A DNA stretch of 23,328 bases, taken from the IMG/VR virus record IMGVR_UViG_3300030116_002384, positions 3,575-26,902 of that record; one strand, 5' to 3'. Of this stretch, positions 14,921 through 21,811 are shown one piece after another (position 1 is the stretch's first letter; every line of letters begins with the position of its first letter). The notes beneath the pieces are model-generated. The model was not told the origin of the DNA. It ran no database searches and saw only the letters and a program-made list of their open reading frames with translations. Made by a program: the position numbers and the translations under genes. This DNA comes from a virus.

Positions 14921-15177
14921 ACTAAGTCTTCTAGTTTAATTTTATCGAGAGGTTTACTTTTCATTTTTTGTTTAATCTTTTGTCTAAACCAACGGGGTGT
15001 GTAAGCAGAAACAAGAAACCTATTATTAGCAAACACGTGGCTTTCTGAGGGCACTAAAGCTTTATAGTTGTCTAGCGTTACCTTTTTTGCTTCTTCTTCT
15101 GGTAAAATGCTTCTTATCCATTCTAAAACAAAATACTCAGCTTTAGCTTTTACTTTTTTATAAGTTGTTCTATTCAC
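14917..15177 (-). CDS. Small basic protein of unknown function, 86 aa
   Basis: I do not recognise this protein. It is basic, with notable segments YFVLEWIRSILPEE (15-28), ALVPSESHVFANNRF (39-53) and a Lys-rich tail (WFRQKIKQKMKSK). The start is GTG at 15177, overlapping the upstream stop as GTGA, with AGGAG a few bases before. It lies between the Cas4-like exonuclease and endonuclease I genes, so a nucleic-acid role is plausible from context only. Confidence 0.7.
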   Translation of the reverse strand: MNRTTYKKVKAKAEYFVLEWIRSILPEEEAKKVTLDNYKALVPSESHVFANNRFLVSAYTPRWFRQKIKQKMKSKPLDKIKLEDLV

Positions 15178-16028
15178 AATATCTCCTCTACTTTAGGTTC
15201 ACTAACAATTTTAGTAAAGTAAATATTTCCTTTAGCGTACTTAAAAACTCGTAAACCCTTACCGTCATTCGCATCAGAATGACATTTAAATTTATAAGGA
15301 CAGTAAGAACAATCCATAGAAAGTTTCATATTTCCAGAAGCTCCCTCTGGTACAGAATCAAAACATTTATCAGGCGGTGTGTCTTTTTTAATAGCTCGTT
15401 TAACAGTAGCTATTTTTTGTTTAATGTTAGGCTTTGATAAGTCATCAGGTATAAATGTTGTTATTTCACCAGTCTCTTTATTCATAACGAGGAAACCTCC
15501 CTCGCTAGTTTTTTCATTCTCTTCATAACCTGCTAACTGAGTTAAGTAACCAAAGCTATCTTTTTCAGGCAGCGTACCGTCTTTAAATTTCTTAAACGAA
15601 TAACCAGAAGCAGTTTTAATATCTACTACTTCTCCATCTATTTTACAATCCATGTGTCCTTTTATTCCTGAAACATCTACTTCTTTTTGTTCATCAGTAA
15701 CAGTATGCCCAGACAACCGCACAAAAAATAAAAGCAATACTTCTAGCAAGTGACCATATAAAAACTTTATCTGTAAGCTAGGAGATATTTCTTCTTGAAT
15801 ACTATCGTCTTTTAACTCATACCATAGTTTTCTTAGTGGTCTACCTAAATTAGACATACGAACTGTGTTTCTACTTTGTAGATTAGGAGAAGCCCAGTGT
15901 TTTAAAGCTTCTGACATTTGAGAGCCAAATAAAGATAAATCTTCTTCTGTAAGATTTAAGTCTTTACCATCTGATAAGATACTAATTTTTTCATAAATAT
16001 CTTCTACTAATGTATCAATCTTTTTCAT
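15174..16028 (-). CDS. Cas4/RecB-like PD-(D/E)XK exonuclease, 284 aa
   Basis: A RecB-family nuclease core is clear: YGHLLE (91-96), GHMDCKIDG with Asp127, VVDIKTA with Asp136 and Lys138, and QLAGY (164-168), the QxxxY motif typical of Cas4/AddB-type exonucleases. An N-terminal RMSNLGRPLRKLWYEL segment (57-72) corresponds to the conserved region before the core. A C-terminal cysteine group Cys240-x2-Cys243-x5-Cys249 resembles the three C-terminal ligands of the iron-sulfur cluster. The first ligand, often a Cys just before the RxxWY motif, is Leu65 here. It probably takes the role of T7 gp6 exonuclease in host DNA degradation and recombination. AGGAG lies 7 bases before ATG 16028, and the upstream gene overlaps by 14 bases. 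Confidence 0.85.
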   Translation of the reverse strand: MKKIDTLVEDIYEKISILSDGKDLNLTEEDLSLFGSQMSEALKHWASPNLQSRNTVRMSNLGRPLRKLWYELKDDSIQEEISPSLQIKFLYGHLLEVLLLFFVRLSGHTVTDEQKEVDVSGIKGHMDCKIDGEVVDIKTASGYSFKKFKDGTLPEKDSFGYLTQLAGYEENEKTSEGGFLVMNKETGEITTFIPDDLSKPNIKQKIATVKRAIKKDTPPDKCFDSVPEGASGNMKLSMDCSYCPYKFKCHSDANDGKGLRVFKYAKGNIYFTKIVSEPKVEEIL

Positions 16029-16434
16029 TATCTAACTCCTTAAATGCTTTTATTACGTCTGTTGAAAACAACTTTGGTAAATTAACTAAAAACATCCTAC
16101 TTGCGTTATGGTCTCCACCGCTTACAGTCTTAAAAGTATCTAATTTATCTACAATTTTTTTGAGTACATCAGTCTTAAAAACCAAAGTACAATATTCTTC
16201 ATCTCCAATACAAAGGTTGTGAAACCAATAATCTGATTCAGTGGCACGAATACCAGAGGGTTTACCCCATGATTCATACTCAATACAAATGTTATTCGTA
16301 CCTACCCATATATCTCTTTCGGATTTAACCTCAATCTTTTTGTTGGTTAACATCTCTGCGATTCTATCTTCTCTGATAGAACCGTATGTCAAATCAAGGT
16401 CAAACTTTTTCCTATCTTGTTTAGTGGGTTTCAC
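16015..16434 (-). CDS. Putative PD-(D/E)XK-type nuclease, 139 aa
   Basis: An N-terminal acidic/aromatic stretch (FDLDLTYGSIREDRIAEML, with Glu22) precedes IEVKSERD (Glu35-x-Lys37), then NICIEYESWGKPSGIRATES (48-67) and DYWFH. This order of a Glu helix, an ExK strand and an 'IEYE..GKPSGI' block resembles small PD-(D/E)XK endonucleases of phages. No family name is certain. The start was chosen at GTG 16434 because GGAGGT (16442-16447) is ideally spaced at 7 bases; the in-frame GTG at 16443 overlaps that site. It overlaps the polymerase 3' end by 14 bases and the exonuclease by 14. A role in DNA processing is inferred from motif and neighbours. Confidence 0.6.
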   Translation of the reverse strand: MKPTKQDRKKFDLDLTYGSIREDRIAEMLTNKKIEVKSERDIWVGTNNICIEYESWGKPSGIRATESDYWFHNLCIGDEEYCTLVFKTDVLKKIVDKLDTFKTVSGGDHNASRMFLVNLPKLFSTDVIKAFKELDNEKD

Positions 16435-18151
16435 TCCAGTCACCTCCGACTTTGTATTCTCCTGTAAGAGGACATCTTAAATTAAAATGTCTACCTGCTT
16501 CTTCTATTGATTGTACAGCAGTTTCTCCTACAAATTCTGCTTGGGATTCTTTTACCTCAATTTGCCATTCATCGTGAATGTTAGCTACAAATTTAAAGTC
16601 TATAGTATTTAATTTTAACTTATTATTAAGAATAATTAAAGCTTTTTTCATTACAATAGCTCCTGCTCCTTGCAATAAAGTATTTAAAGCTGCGTATCTA
16701 TTTCTTAATATAATTTTTCTACCGTCTAAACCTTTTAGATACCCTTTTGCCGAAGCTCTTTGTATTCGGTTTGTAAGATTTTTATATGATGGATTATTAG
16801 ATATAAAATATTCTCGCATTCTTTGACCTTCTTTTCTATCTCCTCCAGTGATGCTTCCAAGTTTTGCATCTCCTGCTCCGTAAATGAGTGCATAGATAAA
16901 TGTTTTAGCCTTATCTCTTGATTCAAGTCTTGCAAGTCTTTGGTTAGTTGTGTGAATGTCTCCGTTAATGATTTCATTAGTATATTCCTCGTCAGCCATG
17001 TAGTGTGCTAACATTCTCAGCTCTAAACCAGAAGCATCAACACCTACCAATTTATAATTATTATCAACCACCCAACATGCTCTGCATTCCTTTCCATAAG
17101 GAGAAGAAACACTTGGTACTTGAGCCATGTTAGGTTTTATGTGGGTCATACGACCAGTTATAGCTCCAGTAGATATTACTGAGCCATGTACCCTATCATC
17201 TTTGTCTATAGCTTCAATCCAAGATTGGACTTGAGCTAATCTTTTTTGATAAAGTAAGTAATCAGCTATGAGTTTAGCTTCTTTTATATGAATAATTTCT
17301 TTTAAAGTACCCTCATCAACTATGGGTTGCCCAGTAGGTGTAAAGTTTTTAGGCTTCCAACCAAAATCTACTAAGTATTCTCCTATTTGTTTTCTACTAG
17401 CAAGATTAAACTCTTGTAATTTTTTTCGCATAAAAGGAGTAGTATCTTTAGATTTAACTCTATCTTGATATTCATAGTCAGTAAGACCAACCTTAGATAA
17501 AGTACCGTCTTTTTTTAAAGAGGGCTTGACTAACTTATCGTCAATCCATTTTGGCTTAAATGTTTTGTGTACCTCATACTCAATGTTTGATATTTTGTTT
17601 TGTAAATCGCTAGTTAAAAACATAGCTTTCTTTAAATCGAATTTAAAACCGTTTGCTTTTTGCTCTGCAAGTATATTTGTTATTTCGTTTTCAATAAGAA
17701 TACTTTCTTTAGAAAACATGTAAGATTCTTTTTGCAGTTGTTCATAAAGCTTTTTGTTTACCTTAACATCTTGTATACAATAATCTAGCATTTCTTTTGA
17801 AAACACTTCAAAGTCAGGCTTATCTTTTTTAGCTATACCTAACTTATAGCCCCACTTTTCTAAACTATGACCGCCCTCTCTTGTTGGGTTAAAAAGTCTA
17901 GATAAAACTAAAGTATCTATAACTTTGTTAGGGTTATATAAATCTACATTAAATAATTTTTTTAGCACTGGTAAATCAAAACCAATAATATTATGACCAA
18001 TTAATTTATCAGCACGTTTTAAAAGGTCTAAACCTTCATCAATATTATCCATCGTGTAAGAATAAACTTTATTATTCTCATCAATAGCTACTAGACACCA
18101 AAATATATTAGCATCTAAACTGTCAGTTTCTATGTCAAATACTATTTCCAT
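16421..18151 (-). CDS. Family A DNA polymerase (T7 gp5-like) with 3'-5' exonuclease
   Basis: The replicative polymerase. The proofreading domain shows Exo I DIETD (Asp6, Glu8), Exo II NIIGFD (Asp59) and Exo III YCIQD (Tyr124, Asp128). The polymerase domain shows motif A VDASGLELR (Asp372), motif B RDKAKTFIYALIYG (412-425) and motif C HDEW (526-529). Tyr420 occupies the position of E. coli Phe762 / T7 Tyr526. At 576 residues it is about 130 shorter than T7 gp5, so the thioredoxin-binding loop is probably absent and the processivity factor is unknown. The start overlaps the primase-helicase 3' end by 17 bases with only a weak Shine-Dalgarno, implying coupled translation. Confidence 0.97.
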   Translation of the reverse strand: MEIVFDIETDSLDANIFWCLVAIDENNKVYSYTMDNIDEGLDLLKRADKLIGHNIIGFDLPVLKKLFNVDLYNPNKVIDTLVLSRLFNPTREGGHSLEKWGYKLGIAKKDKPDFEVFSKEMLDYCIQDVKVNKKLYEQLQKESYMFSKESILIENEITNILAEQKANGFKFDLKKAMFLTSDLQNKISNIEYEVHKTFKPKWIDDKLVKPSLKKDGTLSKVGLTDYEYQDRVKSKDTTPFMRKKLQEFNLASRKQIGEYLVDFGWKPKNFTPTGQPIVDEGTLKEIIHIKEAKLIADYLLYQKRLAQVQSWIEAIDKDDRVHGSVISTGAITGRMTHIKPNMAQVPSVSSPYGKECRACWVVDNNYKLVGVDASGLELRMLAHYMADEEYTNEIINGDIHTTNQRLARLESRDKAKTFIYALIYGAGDAKLGSITGGDRKEGQRMREYFISNNPSYKNLTNRIQRASAKGYLKGLDGRKIILRNRYAALNTLLQGAGAIVMKKALIILNNKLKLNTIDFKFVANIHDEWQIEVKESQAEFVGETAVQSIEEAGRHFNLRCPLTGEYKVGGDWSETH

Positions 18152-19787
18152 TATTTTTAAATTCTAATTCTTCGTCAAAGTGTTCTGAAAGTCTCCCTGA
18201 AACACTATTATAAACTAAAGAAGTAGCTAAACCAACATCTCCAGTATACCTAGATTTTAATATCCTTAGTCGGGTAGTTCTAGATTCTATCTCATCAGTA
18301 GATTGTTGGTCTCGTTCTAAAGCAATGACACAATCAGAAAGCTGTGCGATACTGTTTGAACCTCTAAGATGAGATAGACTTACTGAGATACCATTTTCAT
18401 GTCCTTTATTACCTTCAACTCTACGCAAGTGAGATACTAAAATTATACCTGCTCCCGTTTCTTCAACTAAACTTCTAAGTCTAGTCATAATCATATCAAT
18501 AGTTCTTCGTTCATCACCCTCATTAGAAGCACTTACTAACATGTGTAAGTGGTCAACCACCACCCATTTGCAATCGCAACCTACAATTAAATATCTAAGT
18601 TTAGCAAAGATATCTTCAATATCGTTTGTGCCAAAGTGGGCATGAATGAATACCCTATCGTTATCAAATAACTTTTTATACATAGTTAAAAGTTCTTCTT
18701 CTGGTATTTCTTCTCTAATAGGGTCAATATATAATCGTTTATTAGCTTCGATAGAGAGTATACCGTCTACAGTTCTCCTCCAATCTTCTTCTAAAGCTAT
18801 AATTCCTATCTTATCATCTGTCGTATGAATCAGATGATGTTCTAATTCTCTTGTTATACTAGATTTACCTAACCCAGTACCTCCAGTTAACGTAACCAGC
18901 TCTCCTTGTCGAAGTCCATATAGTTTTTTGTTAAGACCTTCCCAAGGATAAGGCACACTATCTTTACGTTCTCTTTTTAAGAACGACTGTACCTTTTTTG
19001 AAACTCTAATAATGCCGCTAGGTGTGTAAGACTGAGCATCCCAAAAAGATTTAGTAAATTCTTCATGCTTCCTTTTCCTTAGCATATCATTAGCATCTTT
19101 ATAACCGTTTGGTAAAGACATTATCTTAGCTTTACCCGGTTTAATTATATTAGCAACTTTTTTAGCTGCTTCCTGACCTTGAGCATCTTTATCAAAACAA
19201 ATAACTACATTGTCAAAACTTTCAATGTACTCAATGTTTTCTTTAATATCTTTTACTGCGGATTGTGCTCCATTTCTTATGGAAACAACTGCCCATTTAC
19301 TACCCATAAGTTCATAGGCAGCCATAGCATCGCATTCTCCTTCTGTTATTGTGAGATATTTACCACCATGCTTAAATAAGTTTTGACCAAACAAAGAACA
19401 ACCTTGCATTGTACCTTCAAAGCGGAATATTTTATCTCTTATTAATCTTATTTTAACTCCACTAAGTTCTCCTTGATTATAGTAAGGATATAAATGTTGT
19501 GCTATGACTCCGTTAGAATCATAGACAGTTTTAACACCAAACTTAGTAGCCGTTTCTTGAGATATATTTCTATCAGTCAATGGAGCAAAAATACCTCCAT
19601 GCTTATCAGAAATATTATCGTGTTGTTGTTTTACATTAGTATTCATAATTACTTTATCTTTTTTATTGGGTATAAAAATACCGCAACTAAAACATTTTAA
19701 AGACCCGTCTTCATTAATAGAAGCAGCATCGCTACTATCACACTCAGGACAAGGCACATGATATTTTACAAATTTAGATTTTTCCAT
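18135..19787 (-). CDS. T7 gp4-like primase-helicase, 550 aa
   Basis: The bifunctional replication enzyme, with primase and hexameric 5'-3' helicase in one chain. The N-terminal zinc finger has Cys13, Cys16, Cys32 and Cys35 (CPECDSSDA...CFSC). The TOPRIM primase core has TEGECDAMA (Glu149) and CFDKDAQG (Asp199, Asp201). The RecA-like helicase has Walker A GGTGLGKS (302-309), the catalytic-type ALEED (331-335), Walker B WVVVDHLHM (Asp412) and a SHLRR segment. Length is close to T7 gp4 (566). No Shine-Dalgarno precedes ATG 19787; a 17-codon leader frame ends 8 bases upstream and may deliver ribosomes. Polymerase follows with a 17-base overlap. Confidence 0.96.
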   Translation of the reverse strand: MEKSKFVKYHVPCPECDSSDAASINEDGSLKCFSCGIFIPNKKDKVIMNTNVKQQHDNISDKHGGIFAPLTDRNISQETATKFGVKTVYDSNGVIAQHLYPYYNQGELSGVKIRLIRDKIFRFEGTMQGCSLFGQNLFKHGGKYLTITEGECDAMAAYELMGSKWAVVSIRNGAQSAVKDIKENIEYIESFDNVVICFDKDAQGQEAAKKVANIIKPGKAKIMSLPNGYKDANDMLRKRKHEEFTKSFWDAQSYTPSGIIRVSKKVQSFLKRERKDSVPYPWEGLNKKLYGLRQGELVTLTGGTGLGKSSITRELEHHLIHTTDDKIGIIALEEDWRRTVDGILSIEANKRLYIDPIREEIPEEELLTMYKKLFDNDRVFIHAHFGTNDIEDIFAKLRYLIVGCDCKWVVVDHLHMLVSASNEGDERRTIDMIMTRLRSLVEETGAGIILVSHLRRVEGNKGHENGISVSLSHLRGSNSIAQLSDCVIALERDQQSTDEIESRTTRLRILKSRYTGDVGLATSLVYNSVSGRLSEHFDEELEFKNNGNSI

Positions 19788-19795
19788 AATTTTAT

Positions 19796-19849
19796 TTAAT
19801 ATATAAAGAAAAGCTCCGAGTTTTTACACTCAGAGCTCAACTTTAACAT
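19796..19849 (-). CDS. Possible 17-aa leader peptide spanning a terminator hairpin
   Basis: ATG 19849 is preceded by AAGGA at 7 bases and opens a 17-codon frame (MLKLSSECKNSELFFIY) that runs through the whole hairpin at 19812-19837 and stops 8 bases before the primase-helicase ATG. It could couple translation to the next gene, which has no ribosome site of its own, and ribosomes on it would disrupt the hairpin. The peptide has no run of a single regulatory amino acid. This is a structural reading of the sequence, not a known element. Confidence 0.4.
   Translation of the reverse strand: MLKLSSECKNSELFFIY
19801..19837 (-). terminator. Intrinsic terminator or attenuator before primase-helicase
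   Basis: On the minus strand the arms AGCTCTGAGT and ACTCGGAGCT (19812-19837 with a 6-base loop) form a 10-bp stem whose only non-Watson-Crick pair is a G-U wobble. A tail TTTTCTTTATAT follows directly. On the plus strand the same position would be a C-A mismatch, so the hairpin is suited to leftward transcripts. It separates the SSB operon from the replication operon, and no promoter-like sequence is obvious after it, so partial read-through is expected. Confidence 0.75.
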
Positions 19850-19859
19850 AGAGGTGTCC

Positions 19860-20117
19860 TTATGAATTTACTTCTTTTGTTTCAGCTTCAACTGATTCAT
19901 CAGGTGCATCTTCAACTAGACTTTCAGGTGCGTCAGCTAATAACTTTTCTAAGTTATTCCTATGAGTCTGACTAGTAAAAGACAAAGCTTCTATCATAAC
20001 TTCTAAAGTTCCGGTTTTAGAAATAATTACAGCAGCTTCTCTAGCCAATGCTTCATTTTTTATTTTATCAGTATCATAGACTGATTCGCCTGAATCATTT
20101 TTAATGGTGATAATCAT
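19860..20117 (-). CDS. Small acidic protein next to SSB, 85 aa
   Basis: I do not recognise this protein. It begins MIITIKNDSGESVYDTDKI, is helical in the middle, and ends in a strongly acidic tail (LVEDAPDESVEAETKEV). The ATG directly follows the SSB stop, and GAGGAA lies 7 bases upstream, so it is co-transcribed and probably made together with SSB. Position suggests a helper of replication or a DNA mimic, but that is only inference. Confidence 0.7.
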   Translation of the reverse strand: MIITIKNDSGESVYDTDKIKNEALAREAAVIISKTGTLEVMIEALSFTSQTHRNNLEKLLADAPESLVEDAPDESVEAETKEVNS

Positions 20118-20576
20118 TTAAAATTCCTCACCATCTGCGTAAGGAGATAGTTCATCTCCATCACTTGCTTTACCAGTAAACTCAACTAAGTTGATTACTT
20201 GCAAAGCTTGTAAATCAAGAGACTTTCCGCTTCTACCAGCATACTCCCAGTCATATACATTATACTGTACACGGACATCAGAGCCATTACCGACTTTAAC
20301 ATCTATCTCTTTCTTATCTTTATCGAAAAGTTTAGGAGCTGGTCGAACGCCCGTTTTACCGCCATTAACTTTTCTTTTGATAGTAACTGCTTTACCAACG
20401 TATTGTGGCTCACCACTTTCATCTTTGAGAGAAAAGTCTTTTACTTTAAAACCTTTACCCTCAAACTCTTTAGCAACCTCATCACTCACTACTAAATCAA
20501 CTGTATAAACAGGTTCAAAAGTAGTATTAGGTTGGGTTACACTAGCCCAGTAGGCTTTTCCTTCAACTATTGCCAT
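20118..20576 (-). CDS. Single-stranded DNA-binding protein (T7 gp2.5-like), 152 aa
   Basis: The length, a beta-rich OB-fold-like pattern (GKAYWASVTQP at the start; GKAVTIKRKVNG; VRVQYNVYDWEY; LDLQALQVINLVEF) and the acidic C-terminus ending in an aromatic residue (ADGEEF) fit phage single-stranded DNA-binding proteins of the gp2.5 type. The terminal Phe and acidic tail are known to contact polymerase and helicase in T7. The gene has a strong GGAGGT site 8 bases before its ATG and lies just downstream of a near-consensus sigma70 promoter, which fits its need for high expression. It coats single-stranded DNA and promotes annealing during replication. Confidence 0.85.
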   Translation of the reverse strand: MAIVEGKAYWASVTQPNTTFEPVYTVDLVVSDEVAKEFEGKGFKVKDFSLKDESGEPQYVGKAVTIKRKVNGGKTGVRPAPKLFDKDKKEIDVKVGNGSDVRVQYNVYDWEYAGRSGKSLDLQALQVINLVEFTGKASDGDELSPYADGEEF

Positions 20577-20621
20577 TTATTTTACCTCCGTAATTTCTGA
20601 CATTTGTTATTTATAGAGTGC

Positions 20622-20650
20622 ATTTTATTCGCAAGACAAAATATTGTCAA
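20622..20650 (-). promoter_or_regulatory. Near-consensus sigma70-type promoter for the SSB operon
   Basis: On the minus strand a perfect -35 TTGACA (20645-20650) is followed after exactly 17 bases by TAAAAT (20622-20627), one base from TATAAT. It lies in the 97-base gap between the 164-residue gene and the SSB gene, pointing at SSB, with a start site expected near 20615. This implies use of host RNA polymerase for the middle genes. No phage-specific promoter is seen in the window. Confidence 0.8.
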
Positions 20651-20673
20651 GCATAAAACACGCATATAATTCT

Positions 20674-21168
20674 TTAAACTGTTTCTAAGTTCCACCACTT
20701 AGGTTTTGACCTGCCTTTCTCCCATTTAGCATACTCCTTTTCATTAACTACATATCTGCGATAAGCAACGATAGGGTCTTCATGCTTGTATTCATCAGGC
20801 ATAGCTTGTGCTAGTGGTGTCATCTCGCCCTGCTTTATATTCTTTGGATATTGCATTAAAGGTTTTTCTAACTTAACAAGACTTGCATGTTGTTTACCAT
20901 AGCGAAAAGTATACTCCATACCTAGTGCTAGAAAGTGTTGATACAGCCATAAATAATTTTGACTTGACTCTCTTGCCCAAACTGTGCAAGGGTGGTTTTT
21001 ATATGCAGTTTTGTAAAGTCCTACTCTGTCGGCATACTCGTCTCCGTCTAGTTCTCTATGTGCTGTACATAACATCTGTGCTGTTTCCAACGGCATCTTT
21101 ACTAGCATTTTATCTGGTTGTGCTTCTGCCGAAGTTATTGGATTGTGATTAAAATAAAATATATTCAT
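20674..21168 (-). CDS. Conserved phage protein of the MNIFYF...MPDEYK type, 164 aa
   Basis: Motifs run MNIFYFNHNP (1-10), MPLETAQMLCTAHRELDG (25-42), YKNHPCTVWARES (56-68), NYLWLYQHFLALGMEY (71-86), AMPDEYK (122-128) and AYRRYV (135-140), ending in Trp-rich KPKWWN. I recall proteins with this arrangement in many tailed phages and some large viruses, annotated as hypothetical. The several conserved His, Arg and Lys residues suggest an enzyme, but the activity is unknown to me. Its start overlaps the small basic gene upstream (ATGA). It is the last gene before the SSB promoter. Confidence 0.75.
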   Translation of the reverse strand: MNIFYFNHNPITSAEAQPDKMLVKMPLETAQMLCTAHRELDGDEYADRVGLYKTAYKNHPCTVWARESSQNYLWLYQHFLALGMEYTFRYGKQHASLVKLEKPLMQYPKNIKQGEMTPLAQAMPDEYKHEDPIVAYRRYVVNEKEYAKWEKGRSKPKWWNLETV

Positions 21169-21323
21169 TTACCTTGTCCTCGATATTTAGTTTTTCGTTG
21201 TCTACGTTTATGTTTGTTCATGTGCTTGGTAGATTTTTTAATCTTCCTGCCACGACCTGCCATGCCCTGAGAAGTTGCCTTCTTGACATGTTTAATTAAA
21301 ATTGCTTCTCTTTTAATCGCCAT
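21165..21323 (-). CDS. Very basic 52-aa protein
   Basis: Short but well supported. ATG 21321-21323 has GGAAG 6 bases upstream, and its stop overlaps the next ATG (ATGA at 21165-21168). It contains about 20 Lys/Arg in 52 residues, dense in the second half (GRGRKIKKSTKHMNKHKRRQ at 23-42). Almost certainly it binds nucleic acid or an acidic protein surface. Small basic proteins of this kind in early phage regions often target host transcription or the nucleoid, but no identity can be given. Confidence 0.7.
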   Translation of the reverse strand: MAIKREAILIKHVKKATSQGMAGRGRKIKKSTKHMNKHKRRQRKTKYRGQGK

Positions 21324-21438
21324 ACATTACTTCCATGTATATTTTTTCTACTTCATTTTTATACTCTATAGTGCTTAGTTGTCCTATAGGTATCTCTTTT
21401 ACTAAAGCTTTAAAATGTATAACATCATTCTTTTTCAT
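21313..21438 (-). CDS. Small unknown protein, 41 aa
   Basis: A 41-codon frame starts at ATG 21436-21438 with AGAGGT 5 bases upstream. It overlaps the upstream gene by 14 bases and the basic 52-residue gene by 11, so it fills a gap in a fully overlapping operon. The sequence is mixed-charge and helical (MKKNDVIHFKALVKEIPIGQ at the start). No family recognised. The ribosome site and tight overlaps support it as real. Confidence 0.6.
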   Translation of the reverse strand: MKKNDVIHFKALVKEIPIGQLSTIEYKNEVEKIYMEVMYGD

Positions 21439-21811
21439 TTTTAACCTCTTTTATAAATTGCTTTTCTAAAAAACTTTTATTTTTTTCTGTATAATCTTCT
21501 AAAGATTTATAAGGTTTTATACCTAAAGCAACTCTTTCTTTAGTATTTTTATTATACATTTCTATAACAAACGAACTATAATCATTCATATCTACTCCGA
21601 ATATTCTTTTAGAATCTATACAAACAAAAGACAAAGCTGATGTATTGTATTCCTCTTTAATATAATTATTTAACCCTTTGTAATTATCACTTACAAATTC
21701 TAAACACTTTTCTTGAGTATCGAAAGTGAACTCAAAAATATGTATATCTTCTAAGACAACTGCTGTTGTTGGTGTTTCAAACAAAGCTAATATAACCCAG
21801 ATACTTAACAT
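21425..21811 (-). CDS. Unknown protein with possible N-terminal export signal, 128 aa
   Basis: The first 20 residues are hydrophobic without charge (MLSIWVILALFETPTTAVVL) and could be a short signal or membrane anchor. It has no Lys/Arg at the N-terminus, so it is not a classic signal peptide. The rest is charged, with two cysteines (Cys36, Cys64) that could pair if exported, and a Lys/Glu-rich tail. A GAGGAA site lies 4 bases before the ATG, and the gene overlaps the previous one by 7 bases. Function unknown; an early membrane-associated protein is possible, for example one blocking superinfection, but this is speculation. Confidence 0.65.
   Translation of the reverse strand: MLSIWVILALFETPTTAVVLEDIHIFEFTFDTQEKCLEFVSDNYKGLNNYIKEEYNTSALSFVCIDSKRIFGVDMNDYSSFVIEMYNKNTKERVALGIKPYKSLEDYTEKNKSFLEKQFIKEVKNEKE

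Noticed and set aside
20191-20508. 105-codon plus-strand frame opposite SSB
   Set aside because: Antisense shadow of SSB with low-complexity Ser/Leu/Thr composition.
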